NCBI RefSeq assembly: GCF_051257895.1
Contig: NZ_CP194331.1
Coordinates: 372,001-436,000, forward strand
Source of the DNA: Gallionella straubiae
Lineage (GTDB): Bacteria; Pseudomonadota; Gammaproteobacteria; Burkholderiales; Gallionellaceae
DNA: 64,000 bases
Direction of reading: 5' to 3'
The notes under the pieces were generated by a model. That model was not told the origin of the DNA, did not search any database, and saw only the letters and a list, made by a program, of their open reading frames with translations. The translations under genes were made by a program, and so were the position numbers. This document shows positions 8,891 to 19,077 of the stretch, in pieces. Numbering within the stretch: position 1 is the stretch's first letter; each line of letters opens with the position of its first letter.

Positions 8891-11164
8891 ATGAAATTAA
8901 GAAAACTGGCAGGGTTGATTTCCCTGCTCTGCATGTCCTCCGCTTGGGCAATCGAACCGTTCACAGTCAAGGATATCCGCGTCGAGGGTGTACAGCGTAC
9001 CGAAGCCGGCACGGTGTTCAGCTACCTGCCGGTCAAGGTCGGCGATACCATGGACGACCAGCAGGCCGCCGCGGCGATCCGCGCGCTGTATGCCACCGGC
9101 TTCTTCAAGGATGTGCGCCTGGAAGTCGAGCAGGGCGTGTTGATCGTGCTGGTGCGCGAGCGCCCCTCGATTGCCAGCATCGAACTCAACGGCATTAAGG
9201 ACTTTCCCAAGGACCAGCTCAAGGACAACATGAAATATGCCGGGCTGGCCGAGGCGCGCATTTTCGACAAGGGCGCACTGGACAAGGCGGTCCAGGAGTT
9301 GAAGCGCCAGTATGTGGCGCGCGGCAAATACGGCGTGAGCGTGTCGACGACCGTCACCGATCTGGAGCGCAACCGCGTCGGCATCGTGTTCAACGTGGTG
9401 GAAGGGGAAGTCTCCAAGATCAGGCAGATCAACCTGGTCGGGAACCGTGCCTACCAGGAAGAGGATTTGCTGGATTTAATGAAGCTCAGCACGCCGGACT
9501 GGCTGAGCTGGTTCAACAACAGAGACCAGTATTCCAAACAGAAACTATCGGCCGACATGGAAGCCATCCGCTCGTTCTATATGGATAATGGCTATCTGGA
9601 GTTCAGCATTGACTCCACGCAGGTTTCGATCACGCCGGACAAGAAGGACATCTACATCACCATCAACATCACCGAAGGCGAAAAATACACCGTCTCCAGG
9701 ACGGGAATAGCCGGCAATACTCTGATCGCAAAGGAGGAAGTTGAAAAACTTGTTCAGGTAAAAACGGGCGATACCTTTTCGCGCAAGGCATTGACTGAAA
9801 CCAGCAAGAAGATCAGCGAACGGCTGGGGCAGGATGGCTATGCCTTCGCCAACGTGAATGCGGTGCCTGAACTGGACAAGGAAAAGCACCAGGTGGCGTT
9901 CACTTTCGCGATCGATCCCGGGCAGCGCGTGTACATACGCCGCATCAATATCGCCGGCAATGACAAGACGCGCGATGAGGTACTCCGCCGCGAATTCCGC
10001 CAGGTCGAAGGTGCGTGGTTCGACATGGAGAAGATCAAGAAGTCCAAACAGCGCGTGGACAAGCTGAACTTCTTCGAGGAGGTCAACGTGGAGACCCCTC
10101 CGGTGCAGGGCACCAACGACCAGATGGATGTGGATGTTTCGGTGAAGGAGAAATCCACGGGCAACTTTTCGGTGGGGGCGGGTTACTCGAATGGCGAAGG
10201 TGTAACGCTGTCAGCCGGTGTGACGCAGGCCAACCTGTTCGGCAGCGGCAACCATATCTCGACGCAAATCAACACCAGCAAGGTCAACCAGGTTTATTCG
10301 CTCTCGTACACCAATCCCTATTTCACTGACGACGGCGTGAGCCGCGGCTTCGATGTATACAGGCGCACTACCGATTCGAGCAGCACGGCAGTCAGCGAAT
10401 ATTCTTCGCGCACCCTCGGTGGCGGGGTGCGCTTCGGTGTGCCGATAGGCGAGGATGAGTCGATCAGTTATGGTCTGGCTATTGAGCAAACAAATCTCTC
10501 CCTGACTACGTTGAGTACGGCTAGGCTTGCAAAATATGTGACTGATTTTGGCTCATCGAATACCAACCTCATCGGCACGATAGGATGGGGGCGCGACAGT
10601 CGCGATAGCGCGATCTATACTACCGAAGGCACTGTGCAGCATGCTTTCGCGGAAATTGCCCTGCCGGTATTCGATATGCGCTACTACAAGCTGAATTACC
10701 AGCATCAAAAGTATTTTCCGGTGAGCAGCGATATTACGCTGCTGCTGAACGGCGAAGCGGGCATCGCGGGAGGCTACGGTGGCAAACCGATGCCCTTCTT
10801 CAAGAATTTTTATGCCGGCGGTACCGGATCGGTGCGTGGATATGATTCCTACTCGCTCGGGCCGCGCGATTTCAACAATCAATCGTTGGGCGGCACGAAG
10901 CGCGTGGTCGGCAATGCGGAGTTGTTGATGCCGATTCCGGGAGTCAAGGAAAAATCGGTGCGTCTGAGCGGATTTGTCGATGCGGGTGCAGTCTATGGCC
11001 CCGGTGACCTGCCAGGCAGCGCCGGAATGCGCTATTCTACTGGGGCGGCATTTACCTGGCTGTCTCCGGTAGGGCCGATCAAATTCAGTTATGCTGTGCC
11101 GCTCAACAAGCAGCCGGAGGATAAATTGCAGAAGTTCCAGTTTAACCTGGGCTCGATGTTCTGA
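8891..11164 (+). CDS. bamA: Outer membrane assembly factor BamA
   Basis: 757 residues. The signal peptide is MKLRKLAGLISLLCMSSAWA. Five POTRA domains follow (each opening with a pattern such as IRVEGVQRTEAGTVFSYL or INLVGNRAYQEEDLLDLM), then a C-terminal 16-strand barrel with the RGYDSYSLGPRD loop (VRGF/Y motif) and a final Phe (NLGSMF). It inserts beta-barrel proteins into the outer membrane. It is co-oriented with rseP 3 bp upstream. Confidence 0.98.
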   Translation: MKLRKLAGLISLLCMSSAWAIEPFTVKDIRVEGVQRTEAGTVFSYLPVKVGDTMDDQQAAAAIRALYATGFFKDVRLEVEQGVLIVLVRERPSIASIELNGIKDFPKDQLKDNMKYAGLAEARIFDKGALDKAVQELKRQYVARGKYGVSVSTTVTDLERNRVGIVFNVVEGEVSKIRQINLVGNRAYQEEDLLDLMKLSTPDWLSWFNNRDQYSKQKLSADMEAIRSFYMDNGYLEFSIDSTQVSITPDKKDIYITINITEGEKYTVSRTGIAGNTLIAKEEVEKLVQVKTGDTFSRKALTETSKKISERLGQDGYAFANVNAVPELDKEKHQVAFTFAIDPGQRVYIRRINIAGNDKTRDEVLRREFRQVEGAWFDMEKIKKSKQRVDKLNFFEEVNVETPPVQGTNDQMDVDVSVKEKSTGNFSVGAGYSNGEGVTLSAGVTQANLFGSGNHISTQINTSKVNQVYSLSYTNPYFTDDGVSRGFDVYRRTTDSSSTAVSEYSSRTLGGGVRFGVPIGEDESISYGLAIEQTNLSLTTLSTARLAKYVTDFGSSNTNLIGTIGWGRDSRDSAIYTTEGTVQHAFAEIALPVFDMRYYKLNYQHQKYFPVSSDITLLLNGEAGIAGGYGGKPMPFFKNFYAGGTGSVRGYDSYSLGPRDFNNQSLGGTKRVVGNAELLMPIPGVKEKSVRLSGFVDAGAVYGPGDLPGSAGMRYSTGAAFTWLSPVGPIKFSYAVPLNKQPEDKLQKFQFNLGSMF

Positions 11165-11257
11165 TAGAACTACTAAGTATTGGCTAAGCCGGTAAAGAAC
11201 GCTGGTAAGCCTCTGCTTATGATGAAACCGCTGATTATGATGCATAAGGAGTGAGCG

Positions 11258-11782
11258 ATGAAGATGATGATGAAAGCTTGCATGCTGGCGGTATTGCTGG
11301 GTGTGGGAGCAGCGCAGGCCGCTGATTTCAGGGTGGGTGTCGTGGATACCGAGCGCGTGTTGCGCGAATCCGCGCCGGCGGTGAAGGCGGAAAAAAAGAT
11401 TGAGAAGGAATTTTCGGGGCGCGACCAGGAAATCAAGAAGCTGATGAAACAGGCGAAGGAACTGCAAGCCCTGCTGGAGAAGGATGGCGGCAAGCTCACG
11501 GATGCCGATCACCGCAACAAGGAGCGCGAATTGACCGCCATGAACGTGAACCTGCAGCGCATGCAGCGCGAATTCCGCGAGGATCTGAACCTGCGCAAGA
11601 ACGAAGAATTGGCCGTCGTGCTGGAGCAGGCCAACAAGGCGATTCAGGCGATTGCCGAGGCAGAAAATTTCGACCTGGTCCTGCAGGAAGCGGTATATCG
11701 CAACCCCAGAATAGACATCACCGACAAGGTAATCAAGCATCTCGCCGTCGAGAAGGCAGACGGCGGCAAGGAAAGTAAGTAA
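11258..11782 (+). CDS. skp: Periplasmic chaperone Skp/OmpH
   Basis: 174 residues. The signal peptide MKMMMKACMLAVLLGVGAAQA is followed by FRVGVVDTERVLRESAP and a long charged helical hairpin (EKKIEKEFSGRDQEIKKLM onward), the tentacle region of Skp. It carries unfolded outer-membrane proteins to BamA. The bamA-skp gap of 93 bp is the only sizeable break in this block. A well-placed AAGGAG precedes the start. Confidence 0.95.
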   Translation: MKMMMKACMLAVLLGVGAAQAADFRVGVVDTERVLRESAPAVKAEKKIEKEFSGRDQEIKKLMKQAKELQALLEKDGGKLTDADHRNKERELTAMNVNLQRMQREFREDLNLRKNEELAVVLEQANKAIQAIAEAENFDLVLQEAVYRNPRIDITDKVIKHLAVEKADGGKESK

Positions 11783-11793
11783 GCGGCGGGCGG

Positions 11794-12846
11794 ATGGCTA
11801 TTTCCTATCGGTTGGCCGATATTGCGGCGCAACTCGGCGGGCGCGTGCTGGGGGGGGGCGATGTGCGCATTTCCCAGATTGCCACGCTGGAGAGGGCGCG
11901 GCCTGACCAGATCAGCTTTCTCACCAACAGCAAATACCGCATGCAGCTTGCCGGCACCAAGGCCGGCGCGGTAATCCTCGGCGAGGCGGATGCGGAGGCG
12001 ACCAGCCTACCGCGCATCGTTTCGGATAATCCCTACGCCTATTTCGCCAAGGTCTCGGCCTTGCTCAATCCTTTGCCTGAAGCCAGGCCTGGCGTGCATC
12101 CCGATGCGGTCGTCGGTGAGAGCGCGCAGATCGACCCGACGGCCAGCATCGCCGCGATGGCGGTGATCGGCGCGGGTGCGACGATAGGCGCGCATTCGAT
12201 AATCGGCGAGGGCTGCTGTATTGGCGTGAATACTGTCATCGGCAGCCATGCCCGGCTGTATCCGGGCGTGGTGGTCTACCACGACTGCGTGATCGGCGAT
12301 AACCTGATCGCGCACTCCGGCGCGGTGATCGGCTCGGACGGTTTCGGCATCGCGATGGACGAAGGCCGCTGGATCAAGATTCCGCAGATCGGCCGCGTGG
12401 TGATCGGCAACAATGTTGAGATCGGCGCGAACACCACCATAGACCGCGGCGCGCTGGATGATACGGTGATCGAGGACGGCGTGAAGCTGGACAACCAGAT
12501 CCAGGTCGCGCACAACGTGCGCATCGGCGCGCATACAGCGATTGCCGGATGTGCCGGAATCGCCGGCAGCGCGGTAATCGGGCGCTATTGCCTGATCGGC
12601 GGCGGCGCGCGCATCCTGGGGCATTTGCAACTGGCCGACCACGTCGAGATCGCCGCGCACACGCTGGTCGGGAAATCCATCCGCGAAGCCGGTTCCTACG
12701 CGGCCATTTTTCCATTTGCCAGGACCGATGACTGGCGCAGGAATGCGGTGCATCTGCGGCACCTCGACGATCTGGCGAAGCGCATCAAGGCACTGGAACA
12801 AGAGATTGAGTCTCTGAAATTGAAACAGCAAAACGGGCATCATTAA
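11794..12846 (+). CDS. lpxD: UDP-3-O-(3-hydroxyacyl)glucosamine N-acyltransferase
   Basis: 350 residues. The N-terminal uridine-binding domain (RLADIAAQLGGRVLGGGD) is followed by a left-handed beta-helix of hexapeptide repeats (for example IDPTASIAAMAVIGAGATIG). The catalytic His region is DNQIQVAHNVRIG. The C-terminal helix is Lys/Glu-rich. It adds the second acyl chain in lipid A synthesis, using an acyl-ACP donor. skp-lpxD-fabZ-lpxA-lpxB is the standard gene order. Confidence 0.96.
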   Translation: MAISYRLADIAAQLGGRVLGGGDVRISQIATLERARPDQISFLTNSKYRMQLAGTKAGAVILGEADAEATSLPRIVSDNPYAYFAKVSALLNPLPEARPGVHPDAVVGESAQIDPTASIAAMAVIGAGATIGAHSIIGEGCCIGVNTVIGSHARLYPGVVVYHDCVIGDNLIAHSGAVIGSDGFGIAMDEGRWIKIPQIGRVVIGNNVEIGANTTIDRGALDDTVIEDGVKLDNQIQVAHNVRIGAHTAIAGCAGIAGSAVIGRYCLIGGGARILGHLQLADHVEIAAHTLVGKSIREAGSYAAIFPFARTDDWRRNAVHLRHLDDLAKRIKALEQEIESLKLKQQNGHH

Positions 12847-12859
12847 AAAGGAAAGATTC

Positions 12860-13336
12860 ATGAGCACACAATCCGAAAAACTTTTGGCCGGGCACCCGAT
12901 GGACATCCACGCCATCCTCGAACATCTCCCGCACCGCTATCCCTTCCTGCTGGTGGATCGCGTGCTGTCGATCGAGCCTGGCAAGGACATCGTCGCGCTG
13001 AAGAACGTCACCATCAACGAGCCGTTCTTCCCCGGCCATTATCCGCACCATCCGGTGATGCCCGGCGTGCTGATCATCGAGGCGATGGCGCAGGTCGCCG
13101 CCTTGCTGTCGTTCAAGTCGATGGGCAGCAAGCCGGACGACAAGTCGGTGTACTACTTCGCCGGCATCGACGGCGCGCGCTTCAAGCGCCCGGTCGGCCC
13201 CGGCGACCAGTTGATCATCAAGGTGGCGCTGACGCGCAGCATGCGCGGCGTGTTCAAGTTTTCCGCTACCGCCGAGGTGGACGGCCAGCTTGCCGCCGAG
13301 GCGGAACTGATGTGCACCATGAAGTCGGTGCCGTGA
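12860..13336 (+). CDS. fabZ: 3-hydroxyacyl-ACP dehydratase FabZ
   Basis: 158 residues. The hot-dog fold motif LPHRYPFLLVDRV is followed by FFPGHYPHHPVMPGVLIIEAM, which carries the catalytic His and Glu. AAGGAAAG precedes the ATG at 12860. It dehydrates beta-hydroxyacyl-ACP in fatty-acid elongation, so it competes with LpxA/LpxD for the same acyl-ACP pool. This fits its place inside the lpx operon. Confidence 0.97.
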   Translation: MSTQSEKLLAGHPMDIHAILEHLPHRYPFLLVDRVLSIEPGKDIVALKNVTINEPFFPGHYPHHPVMPGVLIIEAMAQVAALLSFKSMGSKPDDKSVYYFAGIDGARFKRPVGPGDQLIIKVALTRSMRGVFKFSATAEVDGQLAAEAELMCTMKSVP

Positions 13337-13358
13337 TTTTGTATTTTCAGAGGTATTC

Positions 13359-14129
13359 ATGATTCACCAGACCGCCATAGTCCACCCCAACGCGAAACTT
13401 GCCGACGACGTCGAGGTAGGCGCGTATTCCATCATCGGCGAGCATGTCGAGATCGGTGCGGGCACGGTGATCGGCCCGCATGTGGTGATCAACGGCCATA
13501 CGCGCATCGGCAAGCACAATCACATCTTCCAGTTCTGCTCGCTGGGCGAAATTCCGCAGGACAAGAAGTACGCCAATGAGCCGACGCGCCTGGAAATCGG
13601 CGACCACAACACGATCCGCGAGTTCTGCACCTTCAATCTCGGCACCGCGCAGGACGTCGGCGTGACGCGCGTCGGCAACCACAACTGGATCATGGCTTAT
13701 GTGCATCTGGCGCATGACTGCCAGGTCGGCAACCACACCATTTTCGCCAATAACGCGCAACTGGCCGGACACGTCGAGGTCGGTGATTACGCGATCCTCG
13801 GCGGCTTCACCGTGGTGCACCAGTTCGTCAAAATCGGCGCGCACATCATCACCGGCATGGGCACGATCCTGCTGCAGGATGTGCCTCCCTACGTGCTGGC
13901 TTCCGGTAATCCCTGCGCGCCGCACGGCATCAACGCCGAAGGACTGAAGCGGCGCGGTTTCTCCAGCGCGTCCATCATGGCGATCAAGCGTGCCTACAAG
14001 GCGCTGTACAAGTCCGGCCTGAGCCTGGCCGAGGCGAAGGCCGCGATCGAGTCGCAAGCGGCGGAGCACGCCGAGTTGCAGCCGCTGGCGGAGTTCATTG
14101 CCAAATCGGAGCGCGGCATCGTGCGCTGA
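13359..14129 (+). CDS. lpxA: UDP-N-acetylglucosamine O-acyltransferase
   Basis: 256 residues. Continuous hexapeptide repeats form a left-handed helix (IHQTAIVHPNAKLADDVEVG onward). The catalytic His lies in YVHLAHDCQVGNHT, and GGFTVVHQFVKIG is the acyl-ruler segment. The C-terminal alpha-helical domain (IMAIKRAYKALYKSGL) is present. It is the first enzyme of lipid A synthesis, in the cytoplasm. Confidence 0.97.
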   Translation: MIHQTAIVHPNAKLADDVEVGAYSIIGEHVEIGAGTVIGPHVVINGHTRIGKHNHIFQFCSLGEIPQDKKYANEPTRLEIGDHNTIREFCTFNLGTAQDVGVTRVGNHNWIMAYVHLAHDCQVGNHTIFANNAQLAGHVEVGDYAILGGFTVVHQFVKIGAHIITGMGTILLQDVPPYVLASGNPCAPHGINAEGLKRRGFSSASIMAIKRAYKALYKSGLSLAEAKAAIESQAAEHAELQPLAEFIAKSERGIVR

Positions 14130-14167
14130 TCCGGTTGCTCCCTAACTGGTCAATCAAGGGTTTCTTC

Positions 14168-15319
14168 ATGCAGCAGAAAAAAATCATAATCGGCATCGTC
14201 GCGGGCGAGGCCTCTGGCGACATGCTCGGCAGCCACCTGATGGCGGCGCTGAAGGAAGCGCGCCCCGATGTGCAATTTGTCGGCATCGGCGGCCCGAAGA
14301 TGCAATCCGCTGGAATGGAGGTGCTGTTCCCGATGGAAAAACTCGCAGTGCGTGGCTACGTCGAAGTGTTGCGCCATTACTTCGAGATCGTCGGCATCCG
14401 CCGCAAGCTGAAAAATCATTTCCTGGCCAACCGTCCGGACCTGTTCATCGCGGTGGATGCGCCGGATTTCAACCTCGACCTGGAGCTTACGCTCAAGAAC
14501 GCAGGAATCCCCACCATCCACTACGTCAGCCCGTCGATCTGGGCGTGGCGCGGCGAGCGCGTCCACAAGATCAAGCGTGCCGTGTCGCACATGCTCGCGC
14601 TGTTTCCGCATGAGCCGAAGATTTACCGGGAGGTCGGCGTGCCAGTCGATTACGTCGGGCATCCTCTGGCCGACATGCTGCCGGATCAACCCAGGCGCAC
14701 CGAAATGCGCGAAACGATGCGCATTCCGCTGCAAGCCAGGGTGTTCGCTTTCCTGCCCGGCAGCCGCCAGAGCGAAGTGAAGCATCTCGCGCGCACCTAC
14801 ATCGAGACCGCCAAGCTGATCCTGCAGCAGGTACCCGATGCGCGCTTCCTCGTGCCGCTGGTCAGCCGCGAAACGCGCGGTATCTTCGACCAGGCGCTCT
14901 ACGATTGCGATGCGCAGCAACTGCCGATGACGCTGCTGTTCGGTCACGCGCAGGATGCGATGATCGTCGCCGACGGCGTGCTGGTCGCCTCCGGCACGGC
15001 CACGCTGGAGTGCGCGCTGCTCAAGCGGCCGATGGTCATCACCTACCGGATGCCGGCATTCTCCTGGTGGATGATCAAGCGCAAACGCTACCAGCCGTAC
15101 TTCGGCCTGCCCAATATCCTGAGTGAACGCTTCGTGGTGCCGGAACTGATCCAGGAAGACGCCACGCCGGAGAATCTCGCGCAGGCGCTGCTCAACTTGG
15201 TCAACGACAAGGATGCCGTTGTGCAGCTCGAAGAAACGTTCCGCGCGCTGCACCAGACGCTGCGCCAGAACACCGCGCAGAAGGCCGCGGCGGCCATCCT
15301 GCCTTACCTTCCTGCATGA
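14168..15319 (+). CDS. lpxB: Lipid-A-disaccharide synthase
   Basis: 383 residues from ATG 14168 (MQQKKIIIGIVAGEASGD); an upstream TTG at 14135 would add a non-conserved stretch and is rejected. GEASGDMLG is the family signature near residue 13, and YVSPSIWAWRGERV and PFAFLPGSRQSEV-like segments of the GT-B fold follow. It condenses UDP-diacylglucosamine with lipid X. It overlaps rnhB by 4 bp. Confidence 0.96.
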   Translation: MQQKKIIIGIVAGEASGDMLGSHLMAALKEARPDVQFVGIGGPKMQSAGMEVLFPMEKLAVRGYVEVLRHYFEIVGIRRKLKNHFLANRPDLFIAVDAPDFNLDLELTLKNAGIPTIHYVSPSIWAWRGERVHKIKRAVSHMLALFPHEPKIYREVGVPVDYVGHPLADMLPDQPRRTEMRETMRIPLQARVFAFLPGSRQSEVKHLARTYIETAKLILQQVPDARFLVPLVSRETRGIFDQALYDCDAQQLPMTLLFGHAQDAMIVADGVLVASGTATLECALLKRPMVITYRMPAFSWWMIKRKRYQPYFGLPNILSERFVVPELIQEDATPENLAQALLNLVNDKDAVVQLEETFRALHQTLRQNTAQKAAAAILPYLPA

Positions 15320-15885
15320 GCGGCGCGATCCTCATCTGCGGTGTCGATGAAGCCGGGCGCGGCCCGCTGGCCGGGCCGGTGAGCGCGGCGGCGGTGATCC
15401 TCGACGACGCGAACCCCATCGCGGGCCTGGCCGATTCCAAGAAACTCTCCGAGAAGCAGCGCGATCTGCTCGCTCCCGTCATCCGCGAACGCGCCTTGGC
15501 TTGGGCGGTGGCTTATGCCGAAGTGGAGGAGATCGACAGCCTCAACATCCTGCAGGCCACGCTGCTCGCGATGCGCCGCGCCGTGCTGGCGCTGCAGGTA
15601 GCGCCGCAGCAGGTGCTGGTGGATGGCCTGTATTGCCCGCAGACCGGCATTCTCAGCCAAGCCATCGTCAAGGGCGACGGCAAGGTTGCGGCGATCTCCG
15701 CCGCGTCCATCCTGGCGAAGACCGCGCGCGACGAACTGATGCTGCGACTGCACGAGCAGTATCCGCATTACGGCTTCGCCGAGCACAAGGGCTACCCCAC
15801 CGCCGCGCACCTCGCCGCCTTGCGCGAACACGGCGTGTCGGCGGTGCACCGCAAGAGTTTCAGGCCGGTGCGCGAGCTTCTGTAG
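15316..15885 (+). CDS. rnhB: Ribonuclease HII
   Basis: 189 residues. GVDEAGRGPLAGPV near the N-terminus carries the first Asp-Glu metal pair, and LVDGLYCPQ and KTARDELMLRLH carry the remaining acidic residues; YGFAEHKGYPTAAH follows. It removes ribonucleotides and RNA primers from RNA:DNA hybrids. Its location after lpxB is conserved across proteobacteria. Confidence 0.96.
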   Translation: MSGAILICGVDEAGRGPLAGPVSAAAVILDDANPIAGLADSKKLSEKQRDLLAPVIRERALAWAVAYAEVEEIDSLNILQATLLAMRRAVLALQVAPQQVLVDGLYCPQTGILSQAIVKGDGKVAAISAASILAKTARDELMLRLHEQYPHYGFAEHKGYPTAAHLAALREHGVSAVHRKSFRPVRELL

Positions 15886-15941
15886 GAGGGCGGGACGCTT
15901 TTGAGGTATCGTACCGCTTAACCAATAATCGGCTGATATCG

Positions 15942-16397
15942 ATGACCCTGTTCAAGCTCATCCATTTGCTCGCCGTCCTGATCTGGGTGGGCGGCATGTT
16001 CTTCGCGCATATGGTGCTGCGCCCCGCCGCCGCGGAAGTGCTCGATCAGCCGCAGCGCCTCAGGCTGCTGGAGGCGGTGTTCCGCCGTTTCTTCAACTGG
16101 GTATGGGGCGCGAGCGGCGCGATCCTGGTCACGGGCTTCTACCTGATGTACCTCTACGGCGGCTACGGCCACTCGGCGCGCCACGTCCACATCATGCTGG
16201 CCCTGGGGCTGGCGATGATGGCGATCTTCGGTTATATGTTCTTCGCTTGCTACGTGCCGTTCAGCCTGCATGTCGCCAAGCAGCGCTGGAAGGAAGCGGG
16301 AGAGGTCCTGGCCAGAATCCGCCGGCTGGTCGCGCTGAACCTGGCGCTGGGGCTGCTGACCATCTGCGTGGTGGCGGTCGGCATGGCGCGCGGCTGA
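15942..16397 (+). CDS. CopD-like integral membrane protein
   Basis: 151 residues from ATG 15942 (MTLFKLIHLLAVLIWVGGMF). There are four predicted membrane helices, and HLLAVLIWVGGMFFAHMVL resembles the first helix of CopD/PF05425-type proteins. Conserved His residues (in HLLAV, SARHVHIMLALG) could bind haem or copper, but that is inference. It stands alone downstream of rnhB; the 230 bp after it show no gene. Confidence 0.7.
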   Translation: MTLFKLIHLLAVLIWVGGMFFAHMVLRPAAAEVLDQPQRLRLLEAVFRRFFNWVWGASGAILVTGFYLMYLYGGYGHSARHVHIMLALGLAMMAIFGYMFFACYVPFSLHVAKQRWKEAGEVLARIRRLVALNLALGLLTICVVAVGMARG

Positions 16398-16630
16398 GGC
16401 CATTCCCCCAGGCCTTCTACCCGTTTTCCCCGGCGATTCTACCTAGTTACCCTAATTAACTTGCAGCAGATGCGGGTATCTAATTGGCCTGCGGGAGAGG
16501 CCATTCCGGCATCCGATAAAACTTTCCGTTAAGCGCTTCCAGCCCTTCGCATGGGCTGCTTTCATGAGTTTCACGCCTCACGTGCGCAACGTCCCTAGAC
16601 AACCACACGATACATCCGAAGGAGACGATC

Positions 16631-19054
16631 ATGCTGGCAAGAAAGACAGTGGAATTCCAGTTCATCACCGGCCTGAAGCGGAAAATGTTCCGCAACACCC
16701 GCCTGTGCGGCAGCTGGGACAGCGAAGGCAGGTATTCCGACATCTGGTCCGAAACCGCGATGCAGGAAGGCATCGGCAAGGACGGATGCCCCGTTTTCAA
16801 GGCTTCCGTCACACTCGATCTTGCCGACCAGGACAAGGTGTTCAAATGGGGCGTGGTGCTCGACGGACCGCAGGGCGCCAACTTCTGGGGGATGCCGACC
16901 GAGGTGCAGGATACAACTTCCGCCGACCGGCATCGCGAGTTCCGGCTCTCCGGCGGTGCGGCGCGCCAGATGGAAAGCTACTACCTGACATACGGCCGTC
17001 GCCTCGGGGCCAACAAACACTATGCAGCCGGAAGCGCTTCCCCCAGCCTGCGTTTCGGTGTCTGGGCGCCCAACGCGCAAAAAGTGGAAGTCGTCTTCGG
17101 CAAGCCGGCCAGCGGCTACATCGCCGACGACGGCACCGGGATCGATCCGTCGCGGCCCGTTGCCGTTCTTTCCCGCACGGAAGACGGCATCTGGGAGGGC
17201 AGCCCGCCGGGGGATTTTGAATCCTTCAAGGGCCTGCCTTACATGTACCGCATCCTCAACGCCCAGGGGCAGACCGTTTACCGCACCGACATCTTTTCGC
17301 GCGGCCAGATCGGCAAGGGCCATATCGACCCTGCCGATCCCAAAACAGGCAAGTGGGACGGTACGGCGGAGATGCTGGACGGCACGGTGAGCTGCAGTCT
17401 GGTCATCGATCCCGACGTGGTGCGCCGCGATTTTGCCTCCACGCCTGCCGGGAAAAAACCGGATCTCATTCCTGCGACCGAATTCTGGTCGATGGAATTC
17501 ACGCCCGGCCTGCCGGTGCCGAACTTCGTCGAGGATCTTGCCATCTACGAGCTGCATGTCGGCTCGCTCGGCTTCGGCAAGCCGGGGCCGGGCGACCTTG
17601 GCGACGCGATGGCCTTCCTCGATCACCTCGTCGATCTTGGCGTGAACGCCGTCGAGCTGCTGCCCATGGCGGAGTTCTCGGGCAATGTCGCCTGGGGCTA
17701 CGGCGACACGCACCACATGTGCATCGAGGCCAGCGCCGGCGGGCGTGACAAGTACCGCCACTTCGTGCGCGAGTGCCACCGCCGCGGCATCGCGGTGACC
17801 CAGGACGTGGTCTACAACCACTACGACCTCAAGGCGGAGCGCGCCCAGTGGCAGTACGACTCGACCGCTCCCGAGCAGAACATCTACTACTGGTACGAAG
17901 GGCGCTCCGGCGATTACGCGTCACCGGAGGGCGGCTATCTCGACAACGGCTCCTCGGGCTACACCCCGCGCTTCTGCGAAGAGACCGTGCGCCAGCAGTT
18001 CATCAGCAGCGCCGCCTTCCTCGTCGAGGAGATGCATGTCGATGGCCTGCGTGTGGATCTGACCCAGGCGATCCACCGCGACAACCGCCTGCATGCGGAC
18101 GGGCGCACCATCGGCAGCGCGAACATCTTCGGGCAGAAGCTGTTGCGCGAATTGAGCCGCACCCTGCACATGGTGCGGCCCACGGTGATGATGATCGCCG
18201 AGGACTACACAGGATGGAATGCCGTGACCAAGCTGCCGGCGCAGGGCGGCCTGGGCTTCAACGCCCGATGGGGCGCCGAGTTCTATCACAACCTGATCGG
18301 CGACTCCGCCTCGGCGGGTGGCAAGGCGCGCCTGCTCAAGCAGGCCGGATACGGCGGCAACGAGCCGCTCGAAATGGACTGGTTTGCCGGCGCGCTCTAC
18401 GGCAGCCGCTACAACCAGGTCGTGTATCACGAGTCCCACGACGAGGCCGGCAACGACAGCGGCACCGAACGCACCATGGTGACCGCGATCGGCGAGGCCA
18501 CCCTCGATGAGACGCGGCGTCCCTGGGCGGAGGCGCGCTCCCGCGTGGCCTCCGGCCTCTCCATGCTCTCGGCCGGCACGCCGATGTTCTTCATGGGGGA
18601 GGAGGTCGGCGCGCAGAAATCGTTCCGCTACGACAACTTCCTGCAAAGCCGCGAGGACATCGTCGGCGAGCGCATGAACGGCGGCAAGGCGATCTTCCGC
18701 TTCTACCAGGACCTGCTCACCCTCAGGCACCGCATGCGCCCGCTGCACAGCCACAACATCGACATCCTGCACGAATCGAACTCCGACCGGGTCGTCGCCT
18801 TCAAGCGCTGGAGCGGGGACGAGGAAGTCATCGTCGCTGCGAGTCTCAATAACCAGCCGTTCGCCGACGGCTACACCGTCGCGAAGGACGAGATGGCGAT
18901 TCCCGATGGCGAGTGGAAGGAGATTTTCAACAGCGACTCCGCCTTTTACGGTGGGCATAACCTGGGCAACGACGGCGGCACGCTCCATTCTTCGCATGGC
19001 CGCCTGAGCATGAAGATTCCCGCGAACGGATTCGTGGTGCTCGCGAGGCAGTGA
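16631..19054 (+). CDS. GH13 alpha-amylase / glucan branching enzyme-like protein
   Basis: 807 residues, preceded by GAAGGAGACG. Two N-terminal beta-sandwich regions (the second, LRFGVWAPNAQKVEVVFG, is CBM48-like) precede a GH13 barrel with all four signature regions: DVVYNHY (about 390), GLRVDLTQAI (nucleophile Asp, about 475), MMIAEDYTGW (acid Glu, about 520) and YHESHDE (about 600). No signal peptide is present, so it is probably a cytoplasmic glycogen/alpha-glucan enzyme. It could equally be a branching enzyme or maltooligosyltrehalose hydrolase; I cannot settle substrate specificity. No other glycogen genes lie beside it. Confidence 0.85.
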   Translation: MLARKTVEFQFITGLKRKMFRNTRLCGSWDSEGRYSDIWSETAMQEGIGKDGCPVFKASVTLDLADQDKVFKWGVVLDGPQGANFWGMPTEVQDTTSADRHREFRLSGGAARQMESYYLTYGRRLGANKHYAAGSASPSLRFGVWAPNAQKVEVVFGKPASGYIADDGTGIDPSRPVAVLSRTEDGIWEGSPPGDFESFKGLPYMYRILNAQGQTVYRTDIFSRGQIGKGHIDPADPKTGKWDGTAEMLDGTVSCSLVIDPDVVRRDFASTPAGKKPDLIPATEFWSMEFTPGLPVPNFVEDLAIYELHVGSLGFGKPGPGDLGDAMAFLDHLVDLGVNAVELLPMAEFSGNVAWGYGDTHHMCIEASAGGRDKYRHFVRECHRRGIAVTQDVVYNHYDLKAERAQWQYDSTAPEQNIYYWYEGRSGDYASPEGGYLDNGSSGYTPRFCEETVRQQFISSAAFLVEEMHVDGLRVDLTQAIHRDNRLHADGRTIGSANIFGQKLLRELSRTLHMVRPTVMMIAEDYTGWNAVTKLPAQGGLGFNARWGAEFYHNLIGDSASAGGKARLLKQAGYGGNEPLEMDWFAGALYGSRYNQVVYHESHDEAGNDSGTERTMVTAIGEATLDETRRPWAEARSRVASGLSMLSAGTPMFFMGEEVGAQKSFRYDNFLQSREDIVGERMNGGKAIFRFYQDLLTLRHRMRPLHSHNIDILHESNSDRVVAFKRWSGDEEVIVAASLNNQPFADGYTVAKDEMAIPDGEWKEIFNSDSAFYGGHNLGNDGGTLHSSHGRLSMKIPANGFVVLARQ

Positions 19055-19077
19055 TGTGACACTCACCCTCTCCCCAC